Shown here piece by piece: positions 23,217 to 34,893 of a DNA stretch of 64,000 nucleotides. A program made the translations under genes and the position numbers. Below the pieces are notes generated by a model. It worked only from the letters and a program-made list of their open reading frames with translations. It searched no databases and was not told where the DNA came from. The DNA comes from Dryococelus australis (taxonomy: Eukaryota; Arthropoda; Insecta; Phasmatodea; Phasmatidae), in the NCBI GenBank assembly GCA_029891345.1, contig CM057009.1, positions 286,016,966 through 286,080,965 of the forward strand, read 5' to 3'. The stretch's first letter is position 1, and every line of letters begins with the position of its first letter.

Positions 23217-23480
23217 GGGGCAGCGATGGCTGAGCAGTTTGCCTGCTTGCCTCCCACCAAGACAAACCGGGTTCTATCCCTGGCCGGGTCACTCCAGATT
23301 TTTGCGAGTATGAATCATGCCGGAAGATGCCGCTGGTCTGCGTGTTTTCTTGGGGATCTCCCATTTCCCCTGCCCTTGCATTTTGGCGCTGTTCCATTCT
23401 CACCTAATTTCACCCTCATCGGCTCTCAAGACCTCGTTAAGAGCTTCCCAAATCTCTCAACTCCTTCTCTCTCCCTCCTT
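23217..23480 (+). mobile_element. tRNA-derived SINE, family 1
   Basis: The head has an A-box-like TGGCTGAGCAGTTTGCCTGC and a B-box-like GGGTTCTATCCC. The body ('agatttttgcgagtatgaat', 'ctcccatttcccctgccctt', 'ggctctcaagacctcg') matches 62353-62600. It ends in a CT-rich tract (about 23460-23520). A similar CT-rich tract lies just before the head, consistent with a target duplication in simple sequence. Confidence 0.75.
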
Positions 23481-23529
23481 CTCCACCACCTTCTCCACCA
23501 CCTCTTCTTCCTCTGCCAAAAGTTTTTGC

Positions 23530-26500
23530 AGCATGTAAACAATGCTTCAAAAACATTATGCTTTAACTTTTTTTTTTTAGATTGTCATTAAAATGGTTAT
23601 AAATTACTTGCTGTATTCCTAGTCCATACAGGAACATTTATGTAGCACTGTGGTATGAGAACAACACAGTTTTGAGGGTACTCTCTCCCATGTTGTTTAT
23701 TAAGGAACCTTAAGTAATGCTTGCATATATACCAGAATTATGTTAAATTGCTCTGTTTTTCCTAAATGTATTTATTTATTTTTTTACAAACCTACATAAC
23801 TTTTTGGACTTACTATAGGAAAAAGTGTATCACCTATCTATCTGCCAACAAGATCTTAATTTTGTCGTGATTTTGAACTACTTGTGCATTTATTTATCTG
23901 CTATTCCCTTTCCTTCAGCAAATTACTGTCAGCGTATTAAACAAAAGAAATATCCAGCATACTGTCTAATTTTATTCTCTGATGAATAAATGGCACAATT
24001 TAAAAAGTTTAACTTTTGATTATATAGTATGTGTACTCTGTTTTTTGGCACATTGAAGTGAAGTGTTTTTTTTAAATGGAATAATTTGGTTTTGTCTGAG
24101 TAACTGATTTTGTGTCATAACCAAACCACACAACGTGCATGCTCTTGCACAGTCAATATTTCACAAACAACTGAATGAGTAGAATTAAGGTGGTTGCTAG
24201 TGTAATTTGTTGGTGGCAAAACAAACTTCCAGAGTTTTACTTCAATGTGCTGAAAACTGCATTTAGCTAGCCAATTAGTTTTCCAGTCATAAAACCCCTA
24301 GCAGACTTTAGATACATATTGTGTGTCTCAATTACCAGGTCAAACATTTGGAAAAATTTAGAGCATTCAGTTATTTTATATAAACTATTTATAATGCATG
24401 TAATCACCTTTAATTAAACCTTTTATTGAACATCCATCAATGTAGTTAACTTTTTTATAAACAGGTCTTTGTCGGCTATTTACACTCAAAAATATTAAAT
24501 GATGGACTAAATTATGAACAAAAATATTCCAGCTATCAAAACATTCGTTATACTAATAAAATGTTTTTAGCTATGACAAAATTGAAAACATGGTATTCTA
24601 TATATTCTTTCACGTCTATAGGCAAACATGGTTAGAATACATTTAAGTGGTGATCACTTGCAGGTTCCATTAGTTTAGAAGCATTCCTACAAAAAAATTA
24701 AAAGGACAAGATAGAAATAGAATCAAGACTTTAATGACAGCAAACCCCCATCCACTGGTAATGAATTTTAACATATACTACTGATAAGTAATATAAAATA
24801 TTACTTCACAAAATTGCTTACATAAAATTGTGGCCTATTAAAGTATATAATATTGCCCCAATACTAATATTTTTTAAATACTAATTCCATCATTAAAAAT
24901 GTAACACTTGGAGACAAGGTTTGCAGTGGTAAATGCCCTTTTCTTATATGTATCTAACAAAATGTAATATTTTTCAAGTATTATGGCACAGACATCCAAG
25001 TTTTAAAACACAGTACCAATATTCTGCACTAAGCAATTCTCTAAGCAACTTTATGCTATTCAATGTTATTAGTTAAATGATCAGCATAGTACAACACAAA
25101 AAATTTGAAATAACAATGATACCATGAATTGTACTTCCCTCAATAATTCTTCACGTGACTTTGCCAAAATTTTCAAAGAAAAATCCAAACATGGCATTTT
25201 TGTGCTTTACTGAGCCTACTGATTTAATTCTACAGGGGCACACTAATTTATTTGACCAACATTTTAAGTTATGCCCTAGTAGGAAGGGCATTGTTTTCAA
25301 GAAAATTATAGGTTAAAATGTAAAAGTATAACAATTTTGATTACATACACACACACACACACACACACACATGCATGCACACACCTGCACACATACTTAC
25401 ACACAACAAGAATGCTTAAAACAATCTTAAAAGAAAAAAAGAGGGCATTCATTATCCAAACAATAACCTGAATATCAGCAAATATCATACATTATGAAGT
25501 ACATTAAAATGTGCAAAAAAAGACAGTAAATATCCATTTAATATTAGTGTTTATGATGCTGTTCAACTAATTAAAATATTTTTGAGAACACTTTTTTATT
25601 AATTATTTTGTATTATAGAATATTATCACTATTTTTTTTTACTGTATGTGTAAATGCCATATGTTATGGGTAAACGAGCATCACATTGTACTGTACGCAT
25701 AGTGTATCTGTGGTGTGTCATTTACACTGGCTGTTTCTGCATTTGCTTCAGGTGCCTTTTCAATTCAACCATGTAAATATTTGTGAATTACAAATGGATA
25801 GAGGAATTTAGATTGTTTCAGGGGTCTTGAATCCACTGTGCAGAGTGTATTTAGTGATGAGGATTCTAAATTTGGTGGTGATGTGGAATCCTCGCCACTT
25901 CTTGTCAATAATTTGTAAAATCATGAAGTGTTGAAATGTGACAAGTATGACACCTGTCAAATTGGTTGAGGACAGTGATTGTGTATTTACATTATCATTT
26001 GCCAGTTAGGGCATGTAGCAGTAAAGAGCATAATTTGTTTGGTGTATGTGTGGCACATTACGATTATATATGGACAAATTACACTACTTTTCATTTGGTA
26101 TGTGGCAGAGTTTATGTTTGCCACCAGTTTTCCGATGAACGGTAGCATCTGCACCATCTTTTGCTCACTGCAAATGATTTGTACCTATCATAACAATTTG
26201 TGAATGTATTTTTTTTATTGATTCAGTGTTGCCTGAGGTATTGTTTTTACCCATGATGAAAGGGAAGTGAAATGAATCTGCCTGGCCACCAAAACTCGGC
26301 CACTTGTGTGCAAGACATCAGAATAGTGGGACACTTCACTTACCAGCATTGCACACTGCGTAACTTCATACATTTTATTTTAAGCTTTCTGTGGTTATAG
26401 GGTTCCCTCCTCATACAAATATTGAATGTATCAATACACTTTTATCTGAGGCAATTTTACTATCACATATAACAAGAGAAATATCAATATAGTAAATAGA

Positions 26501-29243
26501 AAATACACTTGATGAGCATCGCACAAAAGAAACACTTGCATTACATGTTAGGATGAGTATCCAAACATGTTGATAAAAAATGTAATAGGTCATTGTTATT
26601 CCTACTACGTCCACAATATAATTTTTATGTAATATTAATGTGAAAATAGCCTTTTAAACATTTTTATTGGAGCAAATAAACTTCTTAGTTTTATGTGCAA
26701 TACAATATCACTCAACCAGAAAACCACAGTTCTGCATATTGCATCATAGGGTACATTTTTGTTCATGATTAAATGAGCATCATTGGAGATGCCATTAATC
26801 TGATAGACAACAGCTCAATGTTATATATATCTTCTTATATCTTCTCAAACGTAAAATGTCAGAATCAACATAACCCATGTAAGGGTTACCTTGTTCTGAT
26901 GTAACATCATGAAACAACTATATAAACAGGAAAGCCACAAAGGTACTGACAAATAAATATTTATATGAAAATAAGCATTAAAATAAAAAAAATTATCAGC
27001 TGACAGGTGTGTCATGGTCTACAGAATTATTTCCGCCCATTATATTATAATTTGTATGACATTTCTTTGTGAACAAACATTGTAGTTGCCATAACATAAT
27101 GGAATTCAGTTCAGTAATGTGCAACAGCTTAAATATTACTCACACATTTTGCTAGTGATAATATACTCATTGTACTCTGATTTTACCACACAAAAAACCA
27201 CATCTCCTGAAAAATGATTATACACAAATATGTTCTACTTTGCTTCCCAGAGTAACAGCACAGCAAGTATAGACATAACTCACCCATTTATCTGCTTGAT
27301 ATGAAGCCGGTATATTGGTATAAAGGTGTATGGGTACTGCCCTATGTGCTTGCTTCACTTGCACTCCAGAAAGAACAATGCAGATTTGCATGTGATCACT
27401 TTTCTGGAGATAGTGGTGGATTATTTTGTATCCACGCAGCATTTGGCATTTTTAAAAATTGATTTTTATGTTTTAGCCTGCAATTTCCCTGATTTTCATA
27501 GCCCTCCTATCAAGCTAAAATATACCATTTGACTGCGCCTGTCACTCGTTTCTGATAACGCACAGTAAAATATGTGCGTGTCGGTCGGACAAATGGACTC
27601 CCCCAATCTCAACTGTGGCTGCTTGCCGCGGGCTGTCATGCCAGTTTGCATGCAACTGTGTTTCGTAACGTATAGTACAGTTACTATTAAAGTGTGTCCA
27701 TTTGGTAGCTACCTTCGTAATCTGTTAACACATGGTAAACGGATGATAATATTTGTGTACCAGGGCTTGCACTACATTATATTCATTCTAAAGAATGAGA
27801 ATGCCTATATCGTAAAACCTTGACAATTTTTTACTTAGAATTTTAAAAAGTTTTTTTATTATTATTTTTAGTTGGAACAGGTCTTTTCCTTAGAAAGCAG
27901 TAGTAGCATAGCACATTTTAAATATTAGTATATGCAGTATTTACCCACGTGCCTCTTGCAATTTTTTTCTCAAAAGTAAGGTCTCCAGAAAGGTGCTGGT
28001 GATACGTGAGTCAGAAAGGATTTGAGTCGTTTGTGCATGCAGACATATTTGGATGGTTGTTGTCGGCGAGATAAGCATTGGCGCGCTTTATCACAAAATT
28101 TTTTTTTGTTGGATGTAAAACACTTTAAATAAAATTAAGTGCAAAAATTAGCCGATGAGTCTTTGGTTAAGTGGAATGGAACACGAAATCCGTATGTTTA
28201 CCTAATTTTTGTCACAGGTTGTTTTACAGGGGATTTTTCTAAATGTTTGGTGTTTAGCACTACAACACTTAATTTCGTAATCTTATTACATAATTAAAAA
28301 TTTACTTCATTTATTATTCTCAGAGCACCAATGGAAGATATGAATGAATAACTATCTTCCATCAGTCTTCCAAGAATAACCAAGGCAGTAAATATTTAAA
28401 AAAGTAAGGTGTTCAAAATAGTTGTTTGTGTTTTGTCGAGCCAAAAATTTAATTAAACCCTCTTCAAAACAATTGATAAAAAAAAATTGGCAAATAATGT
28501 TTTTCTGCTCCATTCCTCTTAAGGGTGTGTTATCCAAGACTTTTATTCTGTGTGTCGCGAGTCCAAGGTGCACGGAAGTGATAATAGTGGTCCAGACACA
28601 TGTATCACATGCCACACCGCCTCTATGTACAAGCCACTGAAACTGGTGTACACTCTTTCTGTGTGTAACTTGCCTCTTAGGCTTCCAGCTGTGACTCTAA
28701 TTTTATGGCATAATAATAAAGACAAATGTGTGATGCACAGCCTCTGAGACTTAAAAGCACCATTTTTCACCATTCCAAGTTTCGAAAAAATTTTTATTGA
28801 AATAATTTAAATCTCCGGACATGAAAAGTTTCATAAATATCAATCTAAACATATAACAAAAAGAAATGGAGCTGTTTCAAAATAAAATTTACTTAATGGA
28901 AACTTAGCACAAAGTGGTGCTACTGGAAAAAAATAATAATACGATGTAGACTAAAGGTTTGGAAGTAACACAAGTAAATTTCCGCCACGAAGTTTCCCTT
29001 TTTTGCAAACAGATACTGAAAATAATCCCCATGCACGGCCACCTTCTCCCCCCTCCCTCCTTCAACCAAATTTTTTTTTACCACTGCTTGACAGCTGTCA
29101 AAACATTTTCCTCTTCCCCCATTTCGGCATTTCCCTTCCTTCTCCAGGCTATTGTTTATCAGCGGATTGTGGGAGGAAGCCCGTAGCATTCCAAGCCTGT
29201 ATAAACAAAAAAGGCAGCTGGGCGACTACCTGCATGGAACTAC
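23530..29243. other. AT-rich, intron-like or intergenic DNA
   Basis: No coding segment, RNA gene or transposon terminus is recognised across this 5.7 kb, apart from the CA microsatellite near 25347. If the exon at 22898-23139 is real, this would be intron. Confidence 0.5.
25347..25371. repeat. (AC)n microsatellite
   Basis: About twelve AC units, followed by an imperfect extension with atgcatgc and more AC. Confidence 0.9.
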
Positions 29244-29486
29244 TATAAGCTGTTCACGGTAAAGTGAACACTTTTTAAGCCCTAGTTACTTTTTTATTTT
29301 GGAAATTTTTTTTATCCTTTAACTAATTTTTCAAATAAATATTGCCATGTAAGTAGTAATCGCAGTGTATGTAGTCCACCGCACTCAAAATTGTACGTAT
29401 AAGGCTACAAATTAAATATATTTATTGCCGGTTATTCCAAATGAGAGGGCTTTCAAAAGTGCCCACTTTACCGTGAATAACCTATA
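29244..29486. mobile_element. MITE, family of three copies, copy 2
   Basis: The left end is TATAAGCTGTTCACGGTAAA and the inverted right end is TATAGGTTATTCACGGTAAA, both continuing into a GTG.RCACTTT block. The length is 243 bp, with no coding content. Ends and length match the copies at 17803 and 35701, while the centres differ strongly. Confidence 0.8.
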
Positions 29487-30849
29487 CACACAGTATCCCT
29501 ATGGGTACTGGTAGTTAAGCCGCCCTTTCTCTGATGCCGTTTTGAGCATTAGATACCTATCCAGATGTTACCAAGTCATGTTATTCAACACGAAACCACT
29601 CAAATGTAGTGTCTTCCTGGTGAAAATATTTAGCACAGCGATTTTTTTTTTTAACCCATGTCCTTTCACTAACTCATTCTCGACTGAAGCAAGATTTTTC
29701 AATTAAGTGGATGGCGTAGAAAGTGAAATACCGTACGCTCGTGCAATGTATTGTCTTACAGCTCTCATTTTATCCACTTTAATTATTACTAAAACAAGGT
29801 CTGGTAAAAAAGATCAACTCTGCAGGAAATGGCAGCATGACTGCACTGGAGTTTGTATCTGTTAAATAGGGAGAGGGGGTGACAGCACATTTTACGTACT
29901 GCCACCTGTCAACAAACATGTTAGGTGGCAGTGGGTGTGTGTGTCGCCACGTACGACCAACTGATGCGCCTACATTAAGCGGCTGTTTGCTATGCTTGTT
30001 GTTTTTTTTACACAACGGGAATATAATTCCTGTATTGCCATATTAATAAATTATCAGCATTTTACATACAACGTGTTGTTATTAGTGCTTATCAAGCCGA
30101 TAGCATTTGAGCTGAAATCAAAGAAATCTCATATTACTTAAACACAAAATTATCAGTTCGAACTCGGCCTTAGTATGCAGTGTCAACACTTCGTTCAATC
30201 CAGAATTTGAAATGCTTGCCAACTCCTGATTATTCACCACAATTCAATTGAAGAACTAGTGCCACATGTCTCACCCATATTTACTATAATAGAGCTACCG
30301 TTTCTTTTCAGCATTGCACTTTGCAGTGCTAAGAATTTTGCATTCCAATGTCTTGCTTGGCTTTGTAAAATGTAGCCTAGTATGATAACTTGAAACAACA
30401 TGCATTTGTACAAGTATATGCAGCACAAAACTATTAATATTTTCTCTCCCCTTACTAAAAAATTTTTATATTTTATTAATAAAACATAATTTGTATGACA
30501 TGACAGCTTTGGATTTCACAAACATGTGCACTTGATTAAATAAACTTTATTCATCCAGTATTGACTTATTAATCAGTAAAAAAATCCATCCCATCTTATA
30601 TTAATGTCACTGACTGCATTAGATATTTGCAGTGGAAAAGGCAGACCATAAGTTTATTTTATGTGCAATATGTTAATATTTGTAAACACAAGTACATAAT
30701 TATTAAATTGATATGTTTTGTATAAGCATTATCCATCCGTTTATTTGAGTGAACTGTATTTGAAATAATGAGAAAATGCATGTTATTTTTAATAATGTTT
30801 GTTTTGTACTTTTCTGTGAGCATCATTAAGGGAACTTAGAAGCTGCAGA
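29487..30849. other. No recognisable gene
   Basis: AT-rich DNA without motif. The minus-strand frame at 29779-30015 has no recognisable domain. Confidence 0.5.
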
Positions 30850-30922
30850 TGTACAGAATTTTTTCAATGCTGTACGGGAATGTACGGGAATTGTACAGGA
30901 ATTCTGTTAGCCAACTTGGCTA
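30850..30922. mobile_element. Possible truncated end of a hAT-like element
   Basis: The sequence ends in 'ttggctagacaccatg', which is close to the inverse of the 6504 terminus (CAAGGTGTCTAGCGA). It is preceded by gggaa-type repeats (gtacgggaatgtacgggaat), similar in kind to the subterminal motifs there. It abuts the truncated LTR of the Bel-Pao element. Tentative. Confidence 0.3.
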
Positions 30923-30924
30923 GA

Positions 30925-31089
30925 CACCATGTAACATTGCTTCTAGTGTCATTGAAGTCCTAGCCAAAGACAACAAGCACTTGGCGAATACAAGAAAGAA
31001 CGGAAAAATACTGTTTCTATAGAGCACTCAGTCTCAGAATCACAGAGTCACAAACATTAAACTCAGTCTCAAAAATGTTGTCCTTAACA
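30925..31089 (-). repeat. Bel-Pao 3' LTR, partial
   Basis: The stretch from 'ttgcttctagtgtcattgaa' to 'tgttgtccttaaca' matches 34755-34893 in order (gaagtcctagc, aagacaacaa, atacaagaaag, tagagcac, caaacattaaac, gttgtccttaaca). The outer ~125 bp of the LTR, present in the other copy, are not found here. The adjacent plus-strand tccttctatctt (31090-31101) is a purine-rich tract on the minus strand, suited to plus-strand priming. Confidence 0.75.
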
Positions 31090-31099
31090 TCCTTCTATC

Positions 31100-31550
31100 T
31101 TGATTGGGAGTATGTGACCAATCAACAATAAACACTAATGACTATTTTAGTCTCTCAATTTCTGGGGAATTTTAACCACTCTACCATGTCTAGTCACATT
31201 AGATCCCTTAGGTGGCATAGTTCTGGAAGTCCCCTTTTCAACTTGGCGTGCCACTCATGCCTTAAGCTCTTCTACGGGTACAGATATCTCTAAAGGATGA
31301 ATTCGCTGTACAGGTTCAAAAAGTTCTCCAGGGGATGTCTTGACCTTAACAACACTAGCATTTCCATCTCTACCAGTCAACAACTCTTGCTAAAGGCCAA
31401 AATATTCTTCCCTGTTTTTCATTTTCCAGCAAAAGGATTTCTCCAGTCTTTAGTTCATGCTGTCCAGCTTTCTTTGGACATTGCAACAGTTGGCTTAATT
31501 ATTCAGCCCTGAACCTGCTCGTAAAATCTGCCCTTAACCTCTGTTGATAG
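31100..31550 (-). pseudogene. Bel-Pao integrase C-terminal (DUF5641-like) remnant
   Basis: The minus-strand reading near 31390-31270 includes 'LVEMEMLVLLRSRHPLENFL' followed by 'NLYSEF'. This resembles the end of Bel-Pao polyproteins, where a GR.G..RVV.VKT..G...RPVQ.L-like segment (DUF5641) closes the integrase. Several stops interrupt it. It directly follows the integrase core (31551-31844) and precedes the 3' LTR. Confidence 0.55.
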
Positions 31551-32399
31551 TCATCCCTTATTCAGATCTACTTGGTCGTGTTGGTCAAGGTCAGGAACTC
31601 CCACTATGGAGGTCTCCTGAAGGAACATTGCTGGTGTTATTGGTTGTAAGTCTCTAGGATAATCTGAAACATAAGTCAATGGCCGAGAATTGACCACTGC
31701 TTCGCATTCACACATTACAGTCAATAACTCTTCATAGTGAAGGGCAGCACATCCAAGAATTCTTCTTAGCAGTTTCTTTATCATCTGATCAACCGTTCCC
31801 ACCATCCATCCCACCAAGCTGCAGTCGGTGGTTTGAACTTCCACTGGATTTGTGTTACAGCAGCTTCAGATTCTATATTTTTCCAGTTTATGCTGTCCAA
31901 AAATTGTTCGCCCTCACAAAATTGATTCTGTTATCACTGTACATGATCTTGGGACGCCCTCTATGGGATATGAATCTTCTCAGTGCAAATATAAAAACCT
32001 TTGTAGACACAGACTCAACAAATTCCAAATGTATGCTTTGATACACAGCCCAGGTGGACAGACAGCAGCTTCTCTCACCCTATCTTCTGGAAGTGGTACT
32101 GGTGCGCTCACATTTCCCTGTGCTCCATGTCTTCTGCAAGGTATACAATGTGCAAGAACCCTTTTTATGGTTCTCCTCCCTTTCAATAGCCAGAATTTTT
32201 TTCTCAGGCTTGTGAGTATGGTTCCAACTCCTGCATGATACAGTGACATATGTTCTTCTAGGATGATTAGTTCAGTCAGTTTACGTTTGCTTGGAAGCAA
32301 CATTGGATGTAGCAAACCTACTTCATCTGTATAATCAGTTATCTTCGTACTAACTCCGAGGATATGTTGCACATCCTTTACAAAGTTTATAGATTTCAA
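31551..32399 (-). pseudogene. Bel-Pao integrase, broken
   Basis: The first frame (31980-32399) contains 'LIILEEHMSLYHAGVGTILT', then 'LRKKFWLLKGRRTIKRVLAH' and 'CIPCRR', the H...H...C..C finger and the R.kFWi..gR..ir..i..C..C pattern of Bel-Pao integrases. The second (31551-31844) contains 'KLLRRILGCAALHYEELLTV', 'CECEAVVNSRPLTYVSDYP' and 'LQPITPAMFLQ', the end of the catalytic core with its conserved E..vNsRPLTy motif. The part of the core with the first Asp pair is lost or frameshifted between 31845 and 31979. Confidence 0.8.
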
Positions 32400-32748
32400 T
32401 TCAGCTTGCTTTTTATAGTGAAAACGTCTTGCTGAACCATCTTCATTAGTAGCTTCTCAGCCTGATCCAGTTCTTCTACTCTACACTCAGGTCATTACTG
32501 GCTCTTGAACGTGTCTGCCTGACATTTTTCTCAAACCGTAAGATCCATACAATCATCCTCAATATCTTGGAATACCTTGAAAAGTACGTGCAATACCAAG
32601 ACATTTCATCTGCAACATCAACTAGTGTCGTTATCATACTCTACTTTCTTTTTTGATTTACTTCTTCATTTGCCAAACTGTCTGATTGAGGCCAATCACC
32701 TTCTTCTTTCTTCAACCAAACAGGCCCTTCTCACCATCTGGAAGACAA

Positions 32749-33460
32749 CTACTTACGCATGGAACATCCACGTGATGGCAAGTCTGCTGGGTTCTCTTGA
32801 CCTGGAACATGATGCCAAGCTTCATGTTCAATCAAAAGACGAATTTCTTTTACTGTGTTGACAACGAAGGTTCCCCAACATTCTCCACTTTGAATCCAAC
32901 ACAGTGCAGTTGTTGAGTCTGTCCAGTTATGTTCCTGCCTAATTTCAACATTAATAGTATTCTTTATAGAATTGGCTTGGCGGGCTCCAATACCGCATGC
33001 TATAAGCTCGAGTCTGGGTATCGTTTGATTTTTCAAAGGAGCAACTCTTAATTCGCTCTGAAGCAATTGTACACAGAGCTCCTTTCCCCTTTGTCCTGTC
33101 AGGAACACTGCAGCTGCATAAGCTACCTTTGAAGCATCACAAAACACATGTAACTCATTAGTTTTTGCATTTTGAAGATTCATATATCTCGCAATTTTCA
33201 CTTCACTCAGTTGAGGTAATTCATCCAGCCACTTCTGAAATTTTTTCTCAATATCTTCAGGTACTTCTGCATCCCAACCAGCCTTACTCTTCCAACATTC
33301 TTGTAGCAAAATTTTGGGATACAAAGTGAAGGGACAGCTGAAACGAATAGGATCAAAAACTTGTGAGACAGAAAACATTTTCCTTCGTGTCGTAATTTCT
33401 TCCGATGGAAACCAATATCTAGTGTATCAAAAAACAGAACATCATCTTGTTTATCCCATT
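32749..33460 (-). pseudogene. Bel-Pao reverse transcriptase C-terminus and RNase H
   Basis: A 209-codon frame (33378-32749) runs from 'SVSQVFDPIRFSCPFTLYPK', the v.s..fDPlGl..P pattern after the Bel-Pao thumb, through 'ELHVFCDASKVAYAAAVFLT', with the RNase H Asp in FCDAS, 'QTIPRLELIACGIGARQAN' with the conserved Glu, 'EHNWTDSTTALCWIQS' with the DS motif, and 'HHVPGQENPADLPSRGC' at the end. The RNase H motifs look largely preserved, making this the best-kept part of the element. The frame then fails before the integrase. Confidence 0.85.
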
Positions 33461-33495
33461 TCAACCCAAGAAATGACGTGTGTTGAGGAATTTTT

Positions 33496-34230
33496 TCATT
33501 CCCAATTTCTCAAATAAAATTTTGCATCTTCCAATAAACCCTTTGATTCTTCTACAAAGGTATGTAACTCTTCAGTATTATCTACTGATGTCATGCAAAT
33601 GTCCACATAAAATGAATGCTTGAGTTTTCGCGCCACTGCTGAATCACATTCTGTAATATGATTAAGCACTGCACCAAGAAGAAATGGACTACATTTCACG
33701 CCAAACACAACCCTGCAGTGTCTGAAAACTTTCATCTTCTTCTTCTTCTCATATTTCTCCCACGACAGGAAACGTAAATAATCTCCGTCCACTTCTTCTA
33801 TGAAAATTTGTAAAAAGGTTTGCTTGATATAGGAAACAACCCCAATTTTATTCTTGCAGAGTTTGAGCAACAGTGTAGGGATTGACTCTTTAACAAATTG
33901 GGTCCATTTGCCAAACAATCATTCAGTGATGATGTTCCTTTTGACTTGTATGAGCATCAAAAACTGGTTTAACTAGTGTAGTTGCACTGTCCTTGAAGAC
34001 AGCCCTGTGGGGTTAATAGTTGTAATAAGGGGCATTAACCCTGTCTTCTGATACTTCTTCAATTATGCCTTCTTGCCTCCAACATTGCAATACTGCATCA
34101 TAGTCTTTGAATTTGGATGTGTTAATTAATCTTGCTGTAGTGCATTTTAATCTTTTCTCTGCAATATCCTTGTTGACAGGTAATTTTAGCTTCTTCCGTG
34201 AAGTTGGTGATGAACTCATTAATGAAGCTG
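33496..34230 (-). pseudogene. Bel-Pao reverse transcriptase, catalytic site altered
   Basis: From the high end, 'KFKDYDAVLQCWRQEGIIEE' is the usual start of the Bel-Pao polymerase. A broken stretch (34013-33918) includes a LVKPVFDA-like segment. 'ESIPTLLLKLCKNKIGVVSY', 'QIFIEEVDGDYLRFLSWEKY' and 'FRHCRVVFGVKCSPFLLGAV' follow the fingers and palm. The active-site motif reads FYVDICMTSV where the family has FYVDDCVTSV, so the second metal-binding Asp is an Ile. The frame shifts twice. Confidence 0.85.
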
Positions 34231-34540
34231 GAATACGAGGATTTAATTTGCACAAAAACAATTCTACTTCTACTCTGGCACTATCTAGTTTCTCCTTGTA
34301 TTGCTGAACAGTCATGTACTCTTTCTCATAGTCTACTTTACTTTGATCGTCAGCTTGTAGCAGGACCACAGAAATTTCCTCATCTAAAGAAAACAGTTCT
34401 CCACCTAACCTTTCTAAAGTAACGACTTTTGTTTTGACTTCACTTTCCGTAGAATTATTTGACAACAGACCAGTAAGAGAATTATAACATTTGGTAAAGG
34501 AGGGGCACACTGGTTTTCTTTTCCATAACAACTTATCCAT
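34231..34540 (-). pseudogene. Bel-Pao gag N-terminal segment, fused to the reverse transcriptase start
   Basis: The frame starting at 34540 reads 'GELFSLDEEISVVLLQADDQ' and 'YMTVQQYKEKLDSARVEVEL', the helical leader found before DUF1759 in Bel-Pao gag proteins. After 'SLMSSSPTSRKKLKLPVNKD' the same frame continues straight into the polymerase start. The capsid-like middle of gag, the zinc knuckles and the protease have been removed by an in-frame deletion. Confidence 0.7.
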
Positions 34541-34603
34541 GACTTCACTTTCTTTGATACAATGGAAATTATACAGCTTAACTTAATACACATCTGCTGT
34601 TAA

Positions 34604-34621
34604 ATCACGTCGAGGTCACCA
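34604..34621 (-). other. Bel-Pao primer-binding site
   Basis: The minus strand reads TGGTGACCTCGACGTGAT directly inside the 5' LTR. This is one base away from the TGGTGACCCCGACGTGAT form common in Bel elements. Confidence 0.75.
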
Positions 34622-34623
34622 AA

Positions 34624-34893
34624 TGTTGAGTATCACAGAAAATTACCAATCTTCTATTCTCACACTATTTATTTCTAGAATTGCTGAAGACCTACATTAT
34701 GAAAATTCCTTCAACAAATTTTTACACATACCCAATAAAAACTTTCACTAATCATAACTTTGCTTCTAGCATCATAGAAGTCCTAGCTAAAGACAACAAC
34801 CACTCAGCAAATACAAGAAAGACCAGAAAAACTTTTTCATAGAGCACAGGGTCACAAACATTAAACTTAGTCTCAAACCTGTTGTCCTTAACA
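34624..34893 (-). repeat. Bel-Pao 5' LTR
   Basis: This 270-bp repeat starts TGTTAAGG and ends CTCAACA on the minus strand. The half proximal to 34893 matches 30925-31089. The outer flank (34894 on) is gypsy gag sequence, so the Bel-Pao element appears to have landed in gypsy copy 3. Confidence 0.8.

Larger units (their letters stand above)
30925..34893 (-). mobile_element. Bel-Pao LTR retrotransposon with a large internal deletion
   Basis: A minus-strand element has related LTRs at 34624-34893 (5') and about 30925-31089 (3', truncated at its outer side). A primer-binding site lies next to the 5' LTR and a purine-rich tract next to the 3' LTR. Coding remnants run in Bel-Pao order: gag N-terminus, then reverse transcriptase, RNase H, integrase and DUF5641-like C-terminus. 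Most of gag, its zinc knuckles and the protease are missing between the gag N-terminus and the reverse transcriptase. About 4.0 kb remains where 6 kb or more is usual. Stops and substitutions make it inactive. Confidence 0.85.
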
